DNA of 64,000 bases from Guyparkeria sp. WRN-7 (GCF_001641825.1 NZ_LRFH01000003.1:124001-188000), one strand, 5' to 3'. Positions 7,607 to 16,255 are shown, counted from the stretch's first letter. The notes: generated by a model not told the origin, from the letters alone. Numbers and translations: made by a program.

Positions 7607-10189
7607 TCAGGCGGTGACCACGGGAATGTCCTTGAGCATCTGCAGCCCCTTGGTGGCCTCTTCCTGGTACTCCTCGATCTCGTTGAAGTTCAGGTAGCGG
7701 TAGATCTCGCCGGACATGGTCGCCAGGTGCGCGACGTGCTGCTGGTACTCCTCGACCGACGGCAGCTTGCCGAGGATCGCGGTCACGGCAGACAGCTCGG
7801 CCGAGCCCAGGTAGACGCGCGCGTCCTTGCCCATGCGGTTGGGGAAGTTGCGGGTCGAGGTCGACATCACCGTGGCGCCGTCGGCGACGCGCGCCTGGTT
7901 GCCCATGCACAGCGAGCAGCCCGGCATCTCGACCCGGGCGCCGGCACTGCCGAAGACGTTGTAGTAGCCCTCCTCGGTCAGCTGATGCTGGTCCATGCGG
8001 GTCGGCGGCGCGATCCACAGGCGGGTCGGCACCGAACCGCCGTTGGACTCGAGCACCTTGCCCGCAGCGCGGTAGTGACCGATATTGGTCATGCACGAAC
8101 CGATGAAGACTTCCTGGACGTCGTCGCCGGCCACCTCGGAGAGCGGCTTGATGTCGTCCGGGTCGTTCGGGCAGGCGAGCAGCGGCTCGGTGATCTCGTT
8201 GAGATCGATCTCGATCACCTCGGCGTACTCGGCATCGGCGTCCGGCTCGAGCAGTTCCGGGTTGTCGAGCCATTCCTGCATCGCCTCGATGCGGCGACCC
8301 AGGGTGCGCTTGTCCTCGTAGCCCTGGCTGATCATCCACTCGAGCAGCGTGATGTTGCTCTTGAGGAACTCCTTGATCGGCTCGGGGCCGAGGCGAACGG
8401 TGCAACCGTTGGCCGAGCGCTCGGCCGAGGCGTCGGCGAACTCGAACGCCTGCTCGACCTTGAGGTCCGGCAGGCCCTCGATCTCGAGCACGCGGCCATT
8501 GAAGACGTTCTGCTTGCCCTTCTTCTCGACGGTCAGCTGGCCGTTCTGGATCGCCTTGTAGGGAATGGCGTTGACGAGATCACGCAGGGTGATGCCCGGC
8601 TGCATCTCGCCCTTGAAGCGCACCAGCACCGACTCCGGCATGTCCAGCGGCATCACGCCCAGCGCGGCGGCGAAGGCCACCAGGCCGGAACCGGCCGGGA
8701 AGGAGATGCCCAGCGGGAAGCGGGTGTGCGAGTCGCCGCCGGTACCGACGGTGTCCGGCAGGATCATGCGGTTGAGCCAGGAGTGGATCACGCCATCACC
8801 GGCGCGCAGCGAAACGCCGCCGCGGGTGGAGATGAACTCCGGCAGCTCGTGCTGCAGGGCGACATCCACCGGACGCGGGTAGGCGGCGGTGTGGCAGAAC
8901 GACTGCATGACCAGGTCGGCGGAGAAGCCCAGGCAGGCCAGTTCCTTCAACTCGTCGCGGGTCATCGCGCCGGTGGTGTCCTGACTGCCGACGGTGGTCA
9001 TCTTCGGCTCGCAGTAGGTGCCCGGACGAACGCCCTCGACACCGCAGGCGCGGCCGACCATCTTCTGCGCCAGCGTGAAGCCCTTGCCGGTGTCCTCCGG
9101 CTGCTCGGCACGCAGGAACTCGTCGGACGGCTCCATCTTGAGGGTCTCGCGCGCCTTGCCGGTCAGGCCACGGCCGACGATCAGCGGGATACGGCCGCCG
9201 GCTCGCACCTCGTCGGGCAGCGTGCTCGGGCGCAGCTTGAAGGTGGAGACCACCTCGCCGTTCTTGAGGATCTCGCCCTTGTACGGCCGGATGGTCAGCA
9301 CGTCGCCGGTCTCCATCTGGTCGACGTCGCACTCGATCGGCAGCGCGCCGGAATCCTCGGCGGTGTTGAAGAAGATCGGGGCGATCTTGCCGCCCAGAAC
9401 CACGCCGCCGGTGCGCTTGTTCGGGACATTCGGGATGTCGCGGCCGATGTGCCACTGCACCGAGTTGATCGCCGACTTGCGCGAGGAGCCGGTACCGACC
9501 ACGTCACCGACATAGGCGATCTTGTGGCCGGACTCCTTGAGCTCCTTGATGGTGTCGAGTGCCTCGGGCATCTTAGACTGCAGCATCGAGCGGGCGTGCA
9601 GCGGGATGTCCGGGCGGCTCCAGGCCTCCTGGGCCGGGGACAGATCGTCGGTGTTGGTCTCGCCCGGCACCTTGAGGACGATCACCTCGATCTCCTCCTC
9701 GAGCTTGGGCTTGGCCTTGAACCAGTCGGCATTCGCCCAGGACTCCAGCACGCGGCCGGCGTTCTTGCTGCCCTCGCGGTGCTTGTCCTCGACGTCGCGA
9801 AAGGCGTCGTAGACCATCACGAGCCGCGAGAGTGCCTTGACCGCGTCGTCGCCGACCACCTCGTCGTCGAGCACCTCGATCAGCGGGTCGACGTTGTAGC
9901 CACCCATCATGGTGCCCAGCAGTTCGACCGCCTCGTGGCGATCGATCAGCGGCGACTCGGTCTCGCCCTTGGCCAGGGCGGCGAGGAAGGCGGCCTTGAC
10001 GTAGGCGGCCTTGTCCACGCCCGGCGGCACGCGCTGGGAAAGCAGGTACTTGAGCTCGTCACCGTCGACGTCGGCCGGCGGGTTCTTGATCAGCTCGATC
10101 AGCTCGGCAGTCTGCTCGGCGTCCAGCGCCAGCGGCGGAATGTCCTGCTCGGCACGTTCGGCCTTGTGTTCGCGATAGGCTTCAAGCAT
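7607..10189 (-). CDS. acnB: Aconitate hydratase B (bifunctional aconitase / 2-methylisocitrate dehydratase)
   Basis: This 860-residue enzyme interconverts citrate and isocitrate in the TCA cycle; family members also act on 2-methyl-cis-aconitate. Its length and order fit AcnB: an N-terminal HEAT-like domain ([27 protein letters not shown] is the usual opening), a swivel domain, then the three catalytic domains. The [4Fe-4S] ligands are visible as the Cys of [11 protein letters not shown] and the CxxC in GCSLCMGNQ. The GGDSHTRFP motif is intact. The start is the only ATG in the conserved opening. It appears monocistronic, with a terminator downstream and about 130 bases of partly AT-rich leader upstream. 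No prp genes are near, so the TCA role is the safer inference. Confidence 0.98.
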   Translation of the reverse strand: MLEAYREHKAERAEQDIPPLALDAEQTAELIELIKNPPADVDGDELKYLLSQRVPPGVDKAAYVKAAFLAALAKGETESPLIDRHEAVELLGTMMGGYNVDPLIEVLDDEVVGDDAVKALSRLVMVYDAFRDVEDKHREGSKNAGRVLESWANADWFKAKPKLEEEIEVIVLKVPGETNTDDLSPAQEAWSRPDIPLHARSMLQSKMPEALDTIKELKESGHKIAYVGDVVGTGSSRKSAINSVQWHIGRDIPNVPNKRTGGVVLGGKIAPIFFNTAEDSGALPIECDVDQMETGDVLTIRPYKGEILKNGEVVSTFKLRPSTLPDEVRAGGRIPLIVGRGLTGKARETLKMEPSDEFLRAEQPEDTGKGFTLAQKMVGRACGVEGVRPGTYCEPKMTTVGSQDTTGAMTRDELKELACLGFSADLVMQSFCHTAAYPRPVDVALQHELPEFISTRGGVSLRAGDGVIHSWLNRMILPDTVGTGGDSHTRFPLGISFPAGSGLVAFAAALGVMPLDMPESVLVRFKGEMQPGITLRDLVNAIPYKAIQNGQLTVEKKGKQNVFNGRVLEIEGLPDLKVEQAFEFADASAERSANGCTVRLGPEPIKEFLKSNITLLEWMISQGYEDKRTLGRRIEAMQEWLDNPELLEPDADAEYAEVIEIDLNEITEPLLACPNDPDDIKPLSEVAGDDVQEVFIGSCMTNIGHYRAAGKVLESNGGSVPTRLWIAPPTRMDQHQLTEEGYYNVFGSAGARVEMPGCSLCMGNQARVADGATVMSTSTRNFPNRMGKDARVYLGSAELSAVTAILGKLPSVEEYQQHVAHLATMSGEIYRYLNFNEIEEYQEEATKGLQMLKDIPVVTA

Positions 10190-10322
10190 GGGTGATCCTC
10201 AACGGCTTGTGATCATGAATTCTGGGAAGGTTGTCGTTCGCACCGGCCCCACCGGCCGACCGCAATAAATTCGAAAGAGGCGGGATTCTATCAAATCCGG
10301 CCGCCCAGCCCGTCCGCCACCG

Positions 10323-10928
10323 TCAAAGCCTGCCGGCAAGCCGCAGCCGGTCGAGCCACAACAGCGCGATCACCGGGGCGGCGGCCACGATCCGACCGCC
10401 CTCGACATCGGCGACCGCCTGCTCGATCGGCACCACCCGCACGCGGATGTCCTCGTGCTCGTGATCGAGGCCGAAACGACCGTCGACCAGACCCTCGCCG
10501 TCACGTTCGATCTGCGCAGTGTCCACGCGCGCCAGGAACAGGTAGATGCTCTCGGTGCTGCCGCCCGGGCTGACCCAGTAGCGGGTGAGCGGATAAAGCT
10601 CGTCGATGGCGAGCCCCGCCTCCTCGTCCGACTCGCGTCGCGCGACGTCCTCGGCCGACTCGCCCGGCTCGATCATGCCGGCGACGATCTCGGCGAGCCA
10701 CGGCCCGGTGGGCGCATCCAGCGCCCCGGGACGAAACTGCTCGATCAGGACGACCTCGCCGCGCTCGGGGTCGTACGGCAACACCGCCACGGCATGGCCG
10801 CGCTCGAAGATCTCGCGCTCGATCGGTTCGGACCAGCTGCCATCGAAATACTCGAAGCGCAGCCGGTAGCGCTGCAGGGAAAAGAAACCGCGATAGAGGG
10901 TTTCGTTGGCCAGAAGGTCAAAACGCAT
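10323..10928 (-). CDS. nudF: ADP-ribose pyrophosphatase (Nudix hydrolase)
   Basis: This 201-residue Nudix enzyme is predicted to hydrolyse ADP-ribose to AMP and ribose 5-phosphate. The Nudix box G-X5-E-X7-REUXEEXGU is complete: GMIEPGESAEDVARRE followed by SDEEAGL. The upstream VVLIEQFRPGAL and downstream YWVSPGGSTESIYLFLA blocks are typical of the NudF/TrgB group. The N terminus (MRFDLLANETLYRGFF) resembles family members that begin with a small beta-domain. It is next to acnB on the same strand but about 130 bases upstream of it, so it need not be in the same operon. Upstream is a divergent hypothetical gene. The substrate is inferred from the family. Confidence 0.9.
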   Translation of the reverse strand: MRFDLLANETLYRGFFSLQRYRLRFEYFDGSWSEPIEREIFERGHAVAVLPYDPERGEVVLIEQFRPGALDAPTGPWLAEIVAGMIEPGESAEDVARRESDEEAGLAIDELYPLTRYWVSPGGSTESIYLFLARVDTAQIERDGEGLVDGRFGLDHEHEDIRVRVVPIEQAVADVEGGRIVAAAPVIALLWLDRLRLAGRL

Positions 10929-11063
10929 CAGGGGTGGCTCCTGCTACCATCGTCGGATTGATTCGAGAGCACTACGGCGGGCAGCCGGGTTCAGGCCGGA
11001 CCGGCCGATGTCACAGGTTAGCTTACATTTCGGCGAGACCACTCGCCCGGCCACGGGTATTCC

Positions 11064-11363
11064 ATGAACACCATCCTCAAGCTGCTTGAACCCCTGATCG
11101 GTCAGCAGGTCCACATCGGGGAGCATCGCGCCACGGTGATCGAGATCCACGATGATCCGCCGGCACTGATCCTGCGCGCGGAGAACAGCCCGGATGCCTT
11201 CCAGGTGGACTACCTGGGACGGCCGCGTTCCATGGCACAACCAACGTGGACCCAGCCGATCACCGCCGACTCGGGTCGCAGTCTGCACCCGGACCTGCAA
11301 CGCCAGCTCCCGCTGGAAACCGCGCGGGCGCTGGACGACTTCATCAAATCGCAACATTCCTGA
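11064..11363 (+). CDS. Conserved hypothetical protein
   Basis: This predicted 99-residue soluble, acidic protein begins MNTILKLLEPLIGQQVHIG and has a beta-rich look in its first half (ATVIEIHDDPPALILRAE), ending in a helical LETARALDDFIKSQ. I recognise no family. Support comes from gene-like composition, the ATG start, and its tight position between the divergent nudF gene and the META-MliC gene 36 bases downstream, with which it may be co-transcribed. There are no cysteines, signal peptide or membrane segment. The Shine-Dalgarno sequence is weak. Confidence 0.6.
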   Translation: MNTILKLLEPLIGQQVHIGEHRATVIEIHDDPPALILRAENSPDAFQVDYLGRPRSMAQPTWTQPITADSGRSLHPDLQRQLPLETARALDDFIKSQHS

Positions 11364-11399
11364 AGTCCACCCATTTTTCATCGACAAGGAGTTCGTCTC

Positions 11400-12059
11400 A
11401 TGCCACAAGGCCTTGCCTCCGTCTTCCGCCTGCCACGACTGATCGTCGCCCTGCTCGGCCTGACGGCCACACCGCTGCTGTTCGCCGCCTCGATGCCGCC
11501 CGCGGACAGCCACTGGCGCCTTTCCAACATCGCGACCCTGCCGACGATCGACCCCAGTCTCACCGACCTGATGGTGGATGCCGACGGCAACCTCAGCGGG
11601 GTCGCCGGCTGCAACGACTACAGTCAGCCGCGCGAGAACGGTGGCTACGGCGAGATCGCCGTGACCCGCAAGCTCTGTTCGGACGAGAAGATGCGCCAGG
11701 AGAAGGCTTTCCTGCAGGCACTCCGGCACACCGAGGAGTGGCAAGTGGACGAGGAGCGCCTGCTGCTCAAAGACGACGCCGGCCGCACCCTGGCGATGAT
11801 GCTCGAACCCATCATCCCCACCTACCACTTCGACTGCCAGGGCGAGCGTGTGGTGTTCGACGTCATCCGTCGCGGCGACATCCGCCTCACCCATGACGAC
11901 ACCACGGTGATGATGTCGAAGACCGAGAGCGCCTCGGGATCGCGCTACGCCGACGAAAGCGGGGAGATCGTCTTCTGGGGCAAGGGCATGCAGGGCCGCT
12001 TCACGCGTGACGGCCGCACCCGGGAATGCCGGCAGGTACCGGCACCGACCGGCGACTGA
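11400..12059 (+). CDS. Exported META-MliC double-domain envelope protein
   Basis: This 219-residue secreted protein has a signal peptide of about 30 residues (RLPRLIVALLGLTATPLLFA) without a lipobox. Residues 35-125 match the META/HslJ fold (SHWRLSNIATLP, GVAGCNDYSQP, TRKLCSDEKMRQEKAFLQAL), found in heat-shock HslJ and other envelope stress proteins. Residues about 135-210 match MliC, the membrane-bound lysozyme inhibitor of c-type lysozyme (TYHFDCQG, then SASGSRYADESGEIVFWGKG and a terminal Cys). The fusion suggests a periplasmic protein protecting the cell wall from lysozyme or stress; this is inferred from the domains. Four cysteines could form two disulfides. It sits 36 bases after the hypothetical gene and converges on the LigD polymerase gene with a 9-base gap. 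Confidence 0.88.
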   Translation: MPQGLASVFRLPRLIVALLGLTATPLLFAASMPPADSHWRLSNIATLPTIDPSLTDLMVDADGNLSGVAGCNDYSQPRENGGYGEIAVTRKLCSDEKMRQEKAFLQALRHTEEWQVDEERLLLKDDAGRTLAMMLEPIIPTYHFDCQGERVVFDVIRRGDIRLTHDDTTVMMSKTESASGSRYADESGEIVFWGKGMQGRFTRDGRTRECRQVPAPTGD

Positions 12060-12068
12060 CGCCCTGCG

Positions 12069-12959
12069 CTAGTCGAGTCGATCAAGCGCAGCGCGTGCCT
12101 CGTCGGGATCACCGGCGTGGTCGAACATCCCCGCCCAGGGGTCACCCTTCTGGCCGAGCCGACGGAAGATGTTCGCCAGCGTGTAGCTGTCGGAACGCAA
12201 CTCGCCCTTGTCGAGCTCGACCCAGTCGAGCGGTGTAGCCACCGGCGCGCCCGGACGGGCACGCAGCGAATATGGCGCCACGGCCGTCTGGCCGAAGGCG
12301 TTGCGCATCACGTCCAAGTACAGCCGCCCACGACGCGCCTTGCGGCGTTGTTCGGTCGTAAGCTCGTCCGGGTAGAGCGCGGCGAGTCGATCGGCCATCG
12401 ACTCGGCCAGAGCGCGCACCTCGTCGAACCCCCGCCGTGCCTTCAACGGCGCGACCACATGCAACCCCGTCGAACCGGTGGTCATGACGAAGGGCGTGAG
12501 CTGGCAATCACGCATCAGTGCGGCGATGCGCCGCGCAGTCCGCTTGAGCACCCCCATGTCGTCGTCCGGCGGATCCAGGTCGAATATCAACAGATCCGGT
12601 TGGTCGATCGCATTGCCACGTGACCCCCAGCGGTGGAAGGTAAGGGTCGCCTGATCGGCCAGAAACGCCAGGCAGTCGACATCCTGACAAAGGATATGTC
12701 GCACCGGCCCGGTGGGCTCGTCATGACGGACCAGCAGCGCTCCGACCCATTGCGGGAAATGTTCGGCATGCGCCTGCTGGAAGAAGCCTTCCTCGTCGAT
12801 CCCGTCGGGGAACCGGTGCAGGGTCAGCGGCCGCCCTGCCAGATGCGGAAGCATGTATTCGGCGACGCGCCGGTAGTAACCGACCACGTCCTCCTTCGTC
12901 CAGCCATCGTCGGGATACAGCGCCTTGTCCGGATGCGTGACCCCCTGCTCGTGGCTCAT
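12069..12959 (-). CDS. LigD-type primase-polymerase domain protein
   Basis: This 296-residue stand-alone protein is equivalent to the polymerase domain of bacterial DNA ligase D, an archaeo-eukaryotic primase-fold enzyme that fills gaps and adds nucleotides at double-strand breaks in non-homologous end joining. The catalytic acidic motif LLIFDLDPPDDD and the GSTGLHVVAPL, RRKARRGRLYLDVMRN and PYSLRARPGAPVATPLDW blocks are all intact. It begins MSHEQGVTHPDKALYPDDGWTK, the usual start of this domain, so it is not a broken fragment of a longer gene. Its ATG overlaps the stop of the upstream phosphoesterase gene by 4 bases (ATGA), so the two are coupled. No ATP-dependent ligase domain and no Ku gene are in the window. 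Confidence 0.93.
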   Translation of the reverse strand: MSHEQGVTHPDKALYPDDGWTKEDVVGYYRRVAEYMLPHLAGRPLTLHRFPDGIDEEGFFQQAHAEHFPQWVGALLVRHDEPTGPVRHILCQDVDCLAFLADQATLTFHRWGSRGNAIDQPDLLIFDLDPPDDDMGVLKRTARRIAALMRDCQLTPFVMTTGSTGLHVVAPLKARRGFDEVRALAESMADRLAALYPDELTTEQRRKARRGRLYLDVMRNAFGQTAVAPYSLRARPGAPVATPLDWVELDKGELRSDSYTLANIFRRLGQKGDPWAGMFDHAGDPDEARAALDRLD

Positions 12960-13474
12960 GTCGATGCCTCTTCCCGACGGATCTCGTCGAGCGAGCGACC
13001 TGACTTGACCGATTTGGTCTCGGTGGAGACCGGATTACGCCGGGCGTCGGCAGCCTCGTCGCGCATCTTGATCAGCAGCCACTGCGGCTTGTCACCCCCC
13101 TGGATGCGCTTGAGCGCATAGCCGCCGCCAAGCTTCTCGCCATCCAGCCAGACTTCGACCAGGCCTTTCTCCAGGCCCTCGCTCATCGGGGTGTCATCGG
13201 AGAGATTCCGGTACGAGCCACGATCCCAGACCATCACCGTCCCCGCCCCATAGTTGCCCTCGGGGATCACGCCCTCGAAGTCGGCGTAATCGGTCTCATG
13301 GTCCTCCACCTCGATGGCCAGACGCTTTTCGGCAGGATCCGTGGACGGCCCCTTGGGCACGGCCCAGGACTTGAGCGCGCCATCGACCTCCAGGCGAAAG
13401 TCGTAGTGCCGCTGGCTCGCGTCATGCAGCTGGATGACGAACTGTCCGTCGTGACTGTCGCTCTTGCCGGCCAT
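12956..13474 (-). CDS. LigD-type 3'-phosphoesterase domain protein
   Basis: This 172-residue stand-alone homologue of the LigD phosphoesterase domain is predicted to trim 3'-ribonucleotides and 3'-phosphates at DNA ends before joining. The conserved core is present: FVIQLHDASQRHYDFRLE, LKSWAVPKGPS, then DYADFEGVIPEGNYGAGTVMVWDRG. The His, Asp and Arg metal and phosphate ligands of the HYDFRLE motif are kept. A charged C-terminal tail of about 35 residues follows. The gene is first in a two-gene operon with the polymerase-domain gene. Upstream is an AT-rich promoter region shared with the divergent secreted Gly-rich gene. Absence of a fused ligase is the unusual feature. Confidence 0.92.
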   Translation of the reverse strand: MAGKSDSHDGQFVIQLHDASQRHYDFRLEVDGALKSWAVPKGPSTDPAEKRLAIEVEDHETDYADFEGVIPEGNYGAGTVMVWDRGSYRNLSDDTPMSEGLEKGLVEVWLDGEKLGGGYALKRIQGGDKPQWLLIKMRDEAADARRNPVSTETKSVKSGRSLDEIRREEAST

Positions 13475-13568
13475 ATCGACCTCTCGCGGTGCGGATTCCC
13501 TCGTGACGGTTCAAGTAAAGCAGTCATCTCGCGACCTCGCCGACAACAAGACGACCAAGTATCTAGAT

Positions 13569-13597
13569 TTGACTTATGGAACCATTTAATTTTTTAT
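13569..13597 (+). promoter_or_regulatory. Candidate promoter of the Gly-rich secreted protein gene
   Basis: TTGACT (13569-13574) is followed after 17 bases by TTTTAT (13592-13597), within a markedly AT-rich island of about 45 bases that stands out from the GC-rich surroundings. An alternative -10, TTTAAT, lies at 13585-13590. It would give a leader of about 55 bases. Confidence 0.45.
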
Positions 13598-13657
13598 TCG
13601 TCTGACAGAGCAGTCCGCACAACCGGGCGACTGACGACACACGCAGGAGGTATTCCG

Positions 13658-13942
13658 ATGCGACTGACTACCCTTTCCACCCTTCTCGCCACCATGCTGG
13701 CCACCGGTGCGGCACACGCCGGTCATGCCAACCCCTGGGCTACTCCCGAGGACGATCTGCTGATGCAGTATCACGAGGAGAACCTGGAACAGAGCGAGGA
13801 CACTCCCGGGGAGGACGAGATGCTGGGCGTGATGGACCGGAACGCCTACGGCAAGCTGGGTGGTTCACCCACCACCGGTGGCGGCATGGGCGGGGGCCCG
13901 GGCGTTGGGGGCGGCAACCCCGGTGTGGGCGGCGGTCACTGA
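13658..13942 (+). CDS. Small secreted glycine-rich protein, hypothetical
   Basis: This 94-residue protein has a typical signal peptide (MRLTTLSTLLATMLATGAAHA, cleavage after AHA), an acidic central part (EDDLLMQYHEENLEQSEDT), and a glycine-rich low-complexity tail of about 28 residues (repeats of GGG, PGVGGG) ending in His. A perfect AGGAGG lies 7 bases before the ATG at 13658, which fixes the start. The Gly-rich tail is probably disordered, perhaps surface- or envelope-exposed. No family is recognised. It is monocistronic, read toward the tRNA operon, and shares a bidirectional terminator with it. Confidence 0.75.
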   Translation: MRLTTLSTLLATMLATGAAHAGHANPWATPEDDLLMQYHEENLEQSEDTPGEDEMLGVMDRNAYGKLGGSPTTGGGMGGGPGVGGGNPGVGGGH

Positions 13943-13965
13943 GTCGCGGTCTCCCCAGACGAAAA

Positions 13966-13998
13966 AAAGCCCGCGCGGATAACCCGCGCGGGCTTTTC
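13966..13998. terminator. Bidirectional terminator between secreted protein gene and tRNA operon
   Basis: An 11-bp perfect GC stem (AGCCCGCGCGG / CCGCGCGGGCT, 13968-13978 with 13984-13994) and a 5-base loop are flanked by A-run and T-run on opposite sides. It can end both the plus-strand secreted-protein transcript and the minus-strand tRNA transcript. Confidence 0.88.
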
Positions 13999-14004
13999 TC
14001 TGTA

Positions 14005-14080
14005 TGGCGTCCCCAAGGGGATTCGAACCCCTGTTACCGCCGTGAAAGGGCGGTGTCCTAGGCCTCTAGACGATGGGGAC
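14005..14080 (-). tRNA. tRNA-Glu (TTC), copy 2 of operon
   Basis: This 76-nt minus-strand tRNA with encoded CCA folds with acceptor GTCCCCA/TGGGGAC, anticodon loop CTTTCAC (anticodon TTC) and T-arm AGGGGTTCGAATCCCCT. It is identical over all 76 bases to the copy at 14176-14251. It is the last gene of the tRNA operon. Confidence 0.97.
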
Positions 14081-14175
14081 CTAGTTGTCGACCGGGACTG
14101 GCCCGGCCGGGTCGATCACGTTTCAAGGTGACCAACAAGTAAGGCAGCACGCGTGATACGCACTGCCCGACTATA

Positions 14176-14251
14176 TGGCGTCCCCAAGGGGATTCGAACC
14201 CCTGTTACCGCCGTGAAAGGGCGGTGTCCTAGGCCTCTAGACGATGGGGAC
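14176..14251 (-). tRNA. tRNA-Glu (TTC), copy 1 of operon
   Basis: This 76-nt minus-strand tRNA with encoded CCA is identical to the downstream copy at 14005-14080; a 95-base spacer separates the two. It has anticodon TTC and the standard Glu-type acceptor pairs. It starts 5 bases after the tRNA-Arg gene ends, so the cluster is processed from one precursor. Confidence 0.97.
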
Positions 14252-14256
14252 CTGAT

Positions 14257-14333
<77 letters not shown>

Positions 14334-14335
14334 TT

Positions 14336-14411
<76 letters not shown>

Positions 14412-14435
14412 ATACGTCTCTCGACGTGGGGCGGC

Positions 14436-14464
14436 ATATTAATGATCCACCCGGGGTGCGTCAA
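14436..14464 (-). promoter_or_regulatory. Promoter of the Asn-Arg-Glu-Glu tRNA operon
   Basis: On the minus strand TTGACG (-35, 14459-14464) and TAATAT (-10, 14436-14441) are separated by 17 bases. They are followed by a GC-rich discriminator (GCCGCCCC), the kind seen at stringently controlled stable-RNA promoters. Confidence 0.75.
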
Positions 14465-14541
14465 CACCCGATGCGAGAAAAAATGCGACCACGAGCGCCT
14501 CGCACGGCTAACCCGTTGAAAGCCGGACCCGCAACGACGAA

Positions 14542-14561
14542 GGCCCGGCATGCGCCGGGCC
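14542..14561 (-). terminator. Weak candidate terminator after the GlcG-like gene
   Basis: GGCCCGGC-loop ATGC-GCCGGGCC is a perfect 8-bp GC hairpin about 36 bases past the gene stop. Only TTCGTCGTT follows on the minus strand, so it is a poor intrinsic terminator and might instead stabilise the 3' end. Confidence 0.4.
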
Positions 14562-14597
14562 CTGCTGATCGGTGAGGCATCAACGGTGGTCGTGCGA

Positions 14598-15107
14598 TCA
14601 GAGGAACTCCAGCTCCATGGCCACGGCCTCGGCACCCTTGCTGGCGCACATCTCGTCGGTATCGCCGGACGGCGCGCCGGAGACACCGATCGCCCCGTAG
14701 ATCTTGCCACCGGCCTCGATGGTGACGGCGCCGGCACCCATCATCAGACCGGGGACGTTGCCCAGCGCGCCCTGCCCACGCTCCTCGAGCGTCGACGTGG
14801 CCGTGTTGAAGGACAGCGCGGTGTACGCCTTCATCTTCGAGATGCGTAGCGTGAGATCCGGGGCCAGCACATCCCGCAGGACCACCTGCGGGTTGCCGCC
14901 GCGGTCGACCACCGTCACGCCGATCTGGATCCCTTCCTCGCGGCAGGCCTCGACCGCCCCCTGGGCTGCCTTGAGCGCCATCTCCATCGAGAGCCGCTCG
15001 ACACTGATGGTCGCCGGCTGGTCGGAGGCGGCCAAGCCCGTGGTGCTCGCAAGCGCCAGGCTGGCGCCAATGGCGGTCTGCTTGAGTGTGCGCGTGATTG
15101 CTTTCAT
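14598..15107 (-). CDS. Exported GlcG/HbpS family protein
   Basis: This 169-residue protein has a signal peptide (MKAITRTLKQTAIGASLALASTTGLAA is the start region) followed by one GlcG/HbpS-like domain (about 30-168): MALKAAQGAVEACREEG, VTVVDRGGNPQVVLRD, a central KAYTALSF, and the final YGAIGVSGAPSGDTDEMCA signature. Members bind heme or other small ligands, or act as accessory domains; the exact role here is unknown. I chose the ATG at 15107 because GAGGGG lies 7 bases upstream and the signal peptide starts there. It lies 47 bases downstream of the OYE-type reductase gene, probably in the same operon, so it may be a periplasmic partner or sensor for the same stress. Confidence 0.86.
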   Translation of the reverse strand: MKAITRTLKQTAIGASLALASTTGLAASDQPATISVERLSMEMALKAAQGAVEACREEGIQIGVTVVDRGGNPQVVLRDVLAPDLTLRISKMKAYTALSFNTATSTLEERGQGALGNVPGLMMGAGAVTIEAGGKIYGAIGVSGAPSGDTDEMCASKGAEAVAMELEFL

Positions 15108-15154
15108 GCCTATCCCCTCTTTTCGTTGCTTTGTTCTAGTAGCGGAAAACGACA

Positions 15155-16255
15155 TCAGGCCAGATCGGCCAGCGTCGGGTAATCGATGTAGCCCTCTTCC
15201 CCGCCACCATAGAACGTCGCAGCGTCGGGTTCATTCCAGGGTGCGTCGCGGCGCATGCGATCGACCAGGTCCGGATTGGCGATGAAGGGCACACCGAAGG
15301 CGACCGCCGCGGCACGTCCCTCGGACACATCCGCCTCCGCCCGAGGCTGGTCGTAGTGGTAGTTGCGGATCACGGGACCGTGGAACAGCGGCACCAGTTC
15401 GGCCAGATCGAAGGCCGGCCCGGCGGCACCGGGGGCATCCTCGCCCATACCGGCGATATGCAGGTAGGCGAGGCCGAAGGCATTGAGCTCGCGCACCACG
15501 TAGGAAAACGTCTCCCAGGGAGCGCTGTCGTACATGCCGTTCATCGGCTGCAGCGGCGAGATGCGAACGCCGGTGCGCGAGGCACCCGCCACGCGCGTGA
15601 CGGCGGCCAGCACCTCGCGCAACAGGCGCATGCGGTTTTCCAGCGAGCCGCCATAACGGTCGCTGCGCTCGTTGGTACCGTCGCGCAGGAACTGGTCGAT
15701 GAGATAACCATTCGCGGCATGCACTTCCACCCCATCGAAGCCGGCCGCCAGTGCCCGGCTGGTCGCCTGCGCGTAGGCCTCCACCAACGCCGGGATCTCC
15801 TCGGTCTCCAGCGCCCGGGGGGTCTCGAACGGCTTCTTCTCGCCGGAGGGCACGTAGCCCTCGCCGTCGATGGCGATCGGCGACGGTGCCACCGGCAACT
15901 GGCCACCCGGCTGAAAATCGGAGTGCGATACCCGACCGACGTGCCACAATTGCAGGATCATGCGGCCGCCGGCGTCATGAACCGCCCGGGTGATCATCTC
16001 CCAGCCGGCCTGCTGCTCGTCGCTGTGGATGCCGGGCGTGGCCGGATAGCCCTGCCCTTCGGGCACGACCTGGGTGGCCTCGCTGATGATCAGTCCCGCA
16101 CCGGCACGCTGCCGGTAGTAGGTGCGCATCATCTCGTTGGGGACGTTTCCCGGTACGGTCGCACGACAACGGGTCAGCGGCGCCATGATGACGCGGTTGG
16201 GCAGGTGGAGGTCGCCAAGGGCGACCGGCGAGAGCAATGCTGAGTCCTGACTCAT
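15155..16255 (-). CDS. nemA: Old-yellow-enzyme family alkene reductase
   Basis: This 366-residue FMN-dependent NADPH oxidoreductase reduces activated C=C bonds, quinones, N-ethylmaleimide or nitro compounds. Family signatures are clear: NRVIMAPLTRCRA, QLWHVGRVSH, the catalytic pair in VEVHAANGYL (His and Asn), then DQFLRDGTNERSDRYGGSLENR and the FMN phosphate site near the C terminus. Its length matches E. coli NemA (365), and the symbol is used in that sense. A near-perfect palindrome (GTTAGC-CA-GCTAAC, 16326-16339) upstream is a likely operator, as expected for electrophile-induced OYE genes. The downstream GlcG-like gene is probably co-transcribed. The true substrate is not determined. Confidence 0.92.
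   Translation of the reverse strand: MSQDSALLSPVALGDLHLPNRVIMAPLTRCRATVPGNVPNEMMRTYYRQRAGAGLIISEATQVVPEGQGYPATPGIHSDEQQAGWEMITRAVHDAGGRMILQLWHVGRVSHSDFQPGGQLPVAPSPIAIDGEGYVPSGEKKPFETPRALETEEIPALVEAYAQATSRALAAGFDGVEVHAANGYLIDQFLRDGTNERSDRYGGSLENRMRLLREVLAAVTRVAGASRTGVRISPLQPMNGMYDSAPWETFSYVVRELNAFGLAYLHIAGMGEDAPGAAGPAFDLAELVPLFHGPVIRNYHYDQPRAEADVSEGRAAAVAFGVPFIANPDLVDRMRRDAPWNEPDAATFYGGGEEGYIDYPTLADLA

Noticed and set aside
7727-10195. Plus-strand open frame of about 820 codons opposite acnB
   Set aside because: It is antisense to acnB, which has full motif support; the frame is a product of high GC at third positions.
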